From CANKHA01 sp040877285 (GTDB lineage: Bacteria > Pseudomonadota > Alphaproteobacteria > Rhizobiales > Xanthobacteraceae), in assembly GCA_040877285.1 (NCBI GenBank), contig JBBDNZ010000045.1:1-6454 (forward strand): 6,454 nt of DNA, in the 5' to 3' direction. A model generated the notes under the pieces. It searched no databases. It saw nothing but the letters and a program-made list of their open reading frames with translations, and was not told where the DNA came from. Each line of letters opens with the position of its first letter. The stretch's first letter is position 1. Shown piece by piece: positions 5,004 through 6,454 of the stretch. A program made the position numbers and the translations under genes.

Positions 5004-6272
5004 ATGAGCGAACCCACCGGCACCGCGCCTTTTGCGCCTTTCGAATGGATGCTGTCGCTGCGCTACCTGCGCGCGCGCCGCAAGGAAGGATTCATCTCGG
5101 TCATCGCCGGCTTTTCCTTCCTCGGCATCATGCTGGGGGTGGCGACGCTGATCATCGTCATGGCGGTGATGAACGGCTTTCGCAAGGAACTGCTCGACAA
5201 GATTCTCGGCCTTAACGGCCATCTGCTTGTGCAGCCTATAGAATCCCCCCTTACGGATTGGGAACAGGTGGCCGAGCGCATCGCCAAGCTCGGCGGCATC
5301 AAGCTCGCCGCGCCCATTGTGGAAGGCCAGGCGCTGGCCTCCTCGCCGTTCAACGCCTCCGGCGTCTTGGTGCGCGGCATCCGTTCCGCCGACCTCACCA
5401 AGCTCGGCTCCATCGCCGGCAACATCAAGCAGGGCTCGCTCGACGGCTTCGACGAGGGCCAGGGCGTCGCCATCGGGCGGCGGCTGGCGGACCAGCTTTC
5501 GCTGCGCGCCGGCGACAGCGTCACGCTGGTGGCGCCGCGCGGGGCGGTGACGCCGATGGGCACCACGCCGCGGATCAAGACCTATAAGGTCGCCGCCGTG
5601 TTCGAGATCGGCATGTCCGAATACGACTCCGTCTTCGTTTTCATGCCGCTTGTGGAAGCGCAGGCCTATTTCAACCGCGCGGCCGACGTCACCTCGATCG
5701 AAATCTATACCGACGATCCCGACCGGGTGGACGAATACCGCAAGCTGGTCACCGAGGCCGCCGGGCGGCCGATCTTCATGATCGACTGGCGCCAGCGCAA
5801 CGCCACTTTCTTCAACGCGCTGCAAGTCGAACGCAACGTGATGTTCCTCATTCTCACGATGATCGTGCTGGTGGCGGCGCTCAACATCATTTCCGGCCTG
5901 ATCATGCTGGTCAAAGACAAGGGCTCCGACATCGCCATCCTGCGCACGATGGGGGCCTCGCAAGGCGCGATCATGCGCGTGTTCTTCATCACCGGCGCGT
6001 CCATCGGCGTGGTGGGCACGCTGATGGGGCTCGGGCTCGGCACCGTGATCTGCCTCAACGTGGAATCGATCCGGCAATTCATTTCCTGGCTCACCAACAC
6101 CGAACTGTTTTCGCCGGAGCTTTATTTCCTCTCCAAGCTGCCCGCCGACATGGCCGCCGGAGAAACCACCGCCGTCGTGGTGATGGCGCTGGCGCTGTCC
6201 TTCCTCGCCACGCTGTACCCGTCGTGGCGGGCCGCGCGCCTCGATCCGGTGGAGGCGCTGCGCTATGAGTGA
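5004..6272 (+). CDS. lolC: Lipoprotein-releasing ABC transporter permease (LolC/LolE family)
   Basis: The inner-membrane permease works with the LolD ATPase to extract outer-membrane lipoproteins and pass them to the carrier LolA. Its 422 residues equal the family length. Order of parts: cytoplasmic N-terminus with SLRYLRARRKEGFISVIAGFS-type sequence (18-38); helix 1 (about 34-56); the conserved MNGFRKELLDKILGLNGH (56-73); a large periplasmic domain (about 75-275); helices 2 (about 279-303), 3 (about 325-352) and 4 (about 387-406). DKGSDIAILRTMGAS (305-319) is the cytoplasmic coupling loop that contacts LolD; YFLSKLP (374-380) and the C-terminal PSWRAARLDPVEALRYE (406-422) are typical. ATG 5004 is supported by GGGGA 8 bases upstream. 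Only one permease is seen beside lolD, so the complex may use two copies of this protein, unlike the LolC/LolE pair of E. coli; a second gene elsewhere cannot be excluded. Confidence 0.95.
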   Translation: MSEPTGTAPFAPFEWMLSLRYLRARRKEGFISVIAGFSFLGIMLGVATLIIVMAVMNGFRKELLDKILGLNGHLLVQPIESPLTDWEQVAERIAKLGGIKLAAPIVEGQALASSPFNASGVLVRGIRSADLTKLGSIAGNIKQGSLDGFDEGQGVAIGRRLADQLSLRAGDSVTLVAPRGAVTPMGTTPRIKTYKVAAVFEIGMSEYDSVFVFMPLVEAQAYFNRAADVTSIEIYTDDPDRVDEYRKLVTEAAGRPIFMIDWRQRNATFFNALQVERNVMFLILTMIVLVAALNIISGLIMLVKDKGSDIAILRTMGASQGAIMRVFFITGASIGVVGTLMGLGLGTVICLNVESIRQFISWLTNTELFSPELYFLSKLPADMAAGETTAVVVMALALSFLATLYPSWRAARLDPVEALRYE

Positions 6273-6454
6273 TGCGGGCGCGGGCGGCGAACAGGAAATC
6301 CCCATCCTCTATCTGTACGCGGTCGAGCGGCATTACCGCCAGGGGGATAGCGTTCTCGACGTGCTCAAGGGCGCCGATCTCGCGGTCTGGGCGGGGCAAT
6401 CGGTGGCGCTGGTGGCGCCGTCGGGCGCCGGCAAATCGACGCTGCTGCACATCG
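6265..6454 (+). CDS. lolD: Lipoprotein-releasing ABC transporter ATP-binding protein, N-terminal part (3' end outside window)
   Basis: LolD is the ATPase that drives lipoprotein release by the LolC-type permease. Only 63 codons are visible. Residues 13-36 (PILYLYAVERHYRQGDSVLD then VLKG) give the usual beta-strand and A-loop aromatic region (Y24), and APSGAGKSTLLHI (51-63) is the Walker A loop that binds ATP phosphates. The first glycine of the classical Walker A GxxxxGKS is alanine here. The start ATG (6265) overlaps the end of lolC by 8 bases in ATGAGTGA, a configuration typical of translational coupling, so the two proteins are probably made in fixed proportion. The Walker B, signature and H-loop lie beyond the edge. 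Confidence 0.93.
   Translation, partial: MSDAGAGGEQEIPILYLYAVERHYRQGDSVLDVLKGADLAVWAGQSVALVAPSGAGKSTLLHI

Noticed and set aside
4734..6305. 523-codon open frame on the minus strand opposite the end of proS and lolC
   Set aside because: Low-complexity His/Asp/Arg-rich translation with no recognisable motif, and it crosses a gene boundary; the plus strand encodes clear ProRS and LolC.

Overview
The window is about 6.5 kb of GC-rich, densely coding DNA. Its gene order (birA, rnj, a DUF1467 gene, proS, lolC, lolD) is a familiar housekeeping neighbourhood of Hyphomicrobiales (Rhizobiales) in the Alphaproteobacteria. The short proline-tRNA synthetase without a full editing insertion and the presence of RNase J fit that group. 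I cannot place it more narrowly from sequence alone. I see no mobile element, phage gene, CRISPR array, tRNA or rRNA.

Layout. Positions 1-572 hold the 3' part of birA (biotin-protein ligase, cut by the window edge). Five bases later rnj (RNase J, 556 residues) runs to 2248. A lone minus-strand gene (2259-2879) converges on rnj with only 10 bases between the stops; it encodes an exported Pro/Tyr/His/Gln-rich protein that I do not recognise. A long hairpin covers the shared 3' ends. Then come a divergent 121-base gap with a tiny hydrophobic ORF, the small membrane protein of the DUF1467 family (3001-3267), and a strong intrinsic terminator. A 300-base gene-free stretch follows, with several structured elements. 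proS (3595-4917), lolC (5004-6272) and the first 63 codons of lolD (6265 to the edge) complete the window.

How the genes work together. birA-rnj looks like the end of an upstream operon: biotinylation of carboxylases, and RNA processing and decay. proS charges tRNA-Pro. lolC and lolD overlap by 8 bases and encode the permease and ATPase that release lipoproteins from the inner membrane. The DUF1467 gene is closed off by a terminator, so proS probably has its own promoter.

The least ordinary parts are not the conserved genes. They are (i) the inserted minus-strand gene, at a place where related genomes often carry a methylmalonyl-CoA epimerase gene; (ii) the 3268-3594 gap, whose terminator is better built for minus-strand transcription and could end an unannotated small RNA; and (iii) a possible multi-helix fold directly upstream of proS. 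The last two are hypotheses from reading by eye, not computed predictions.
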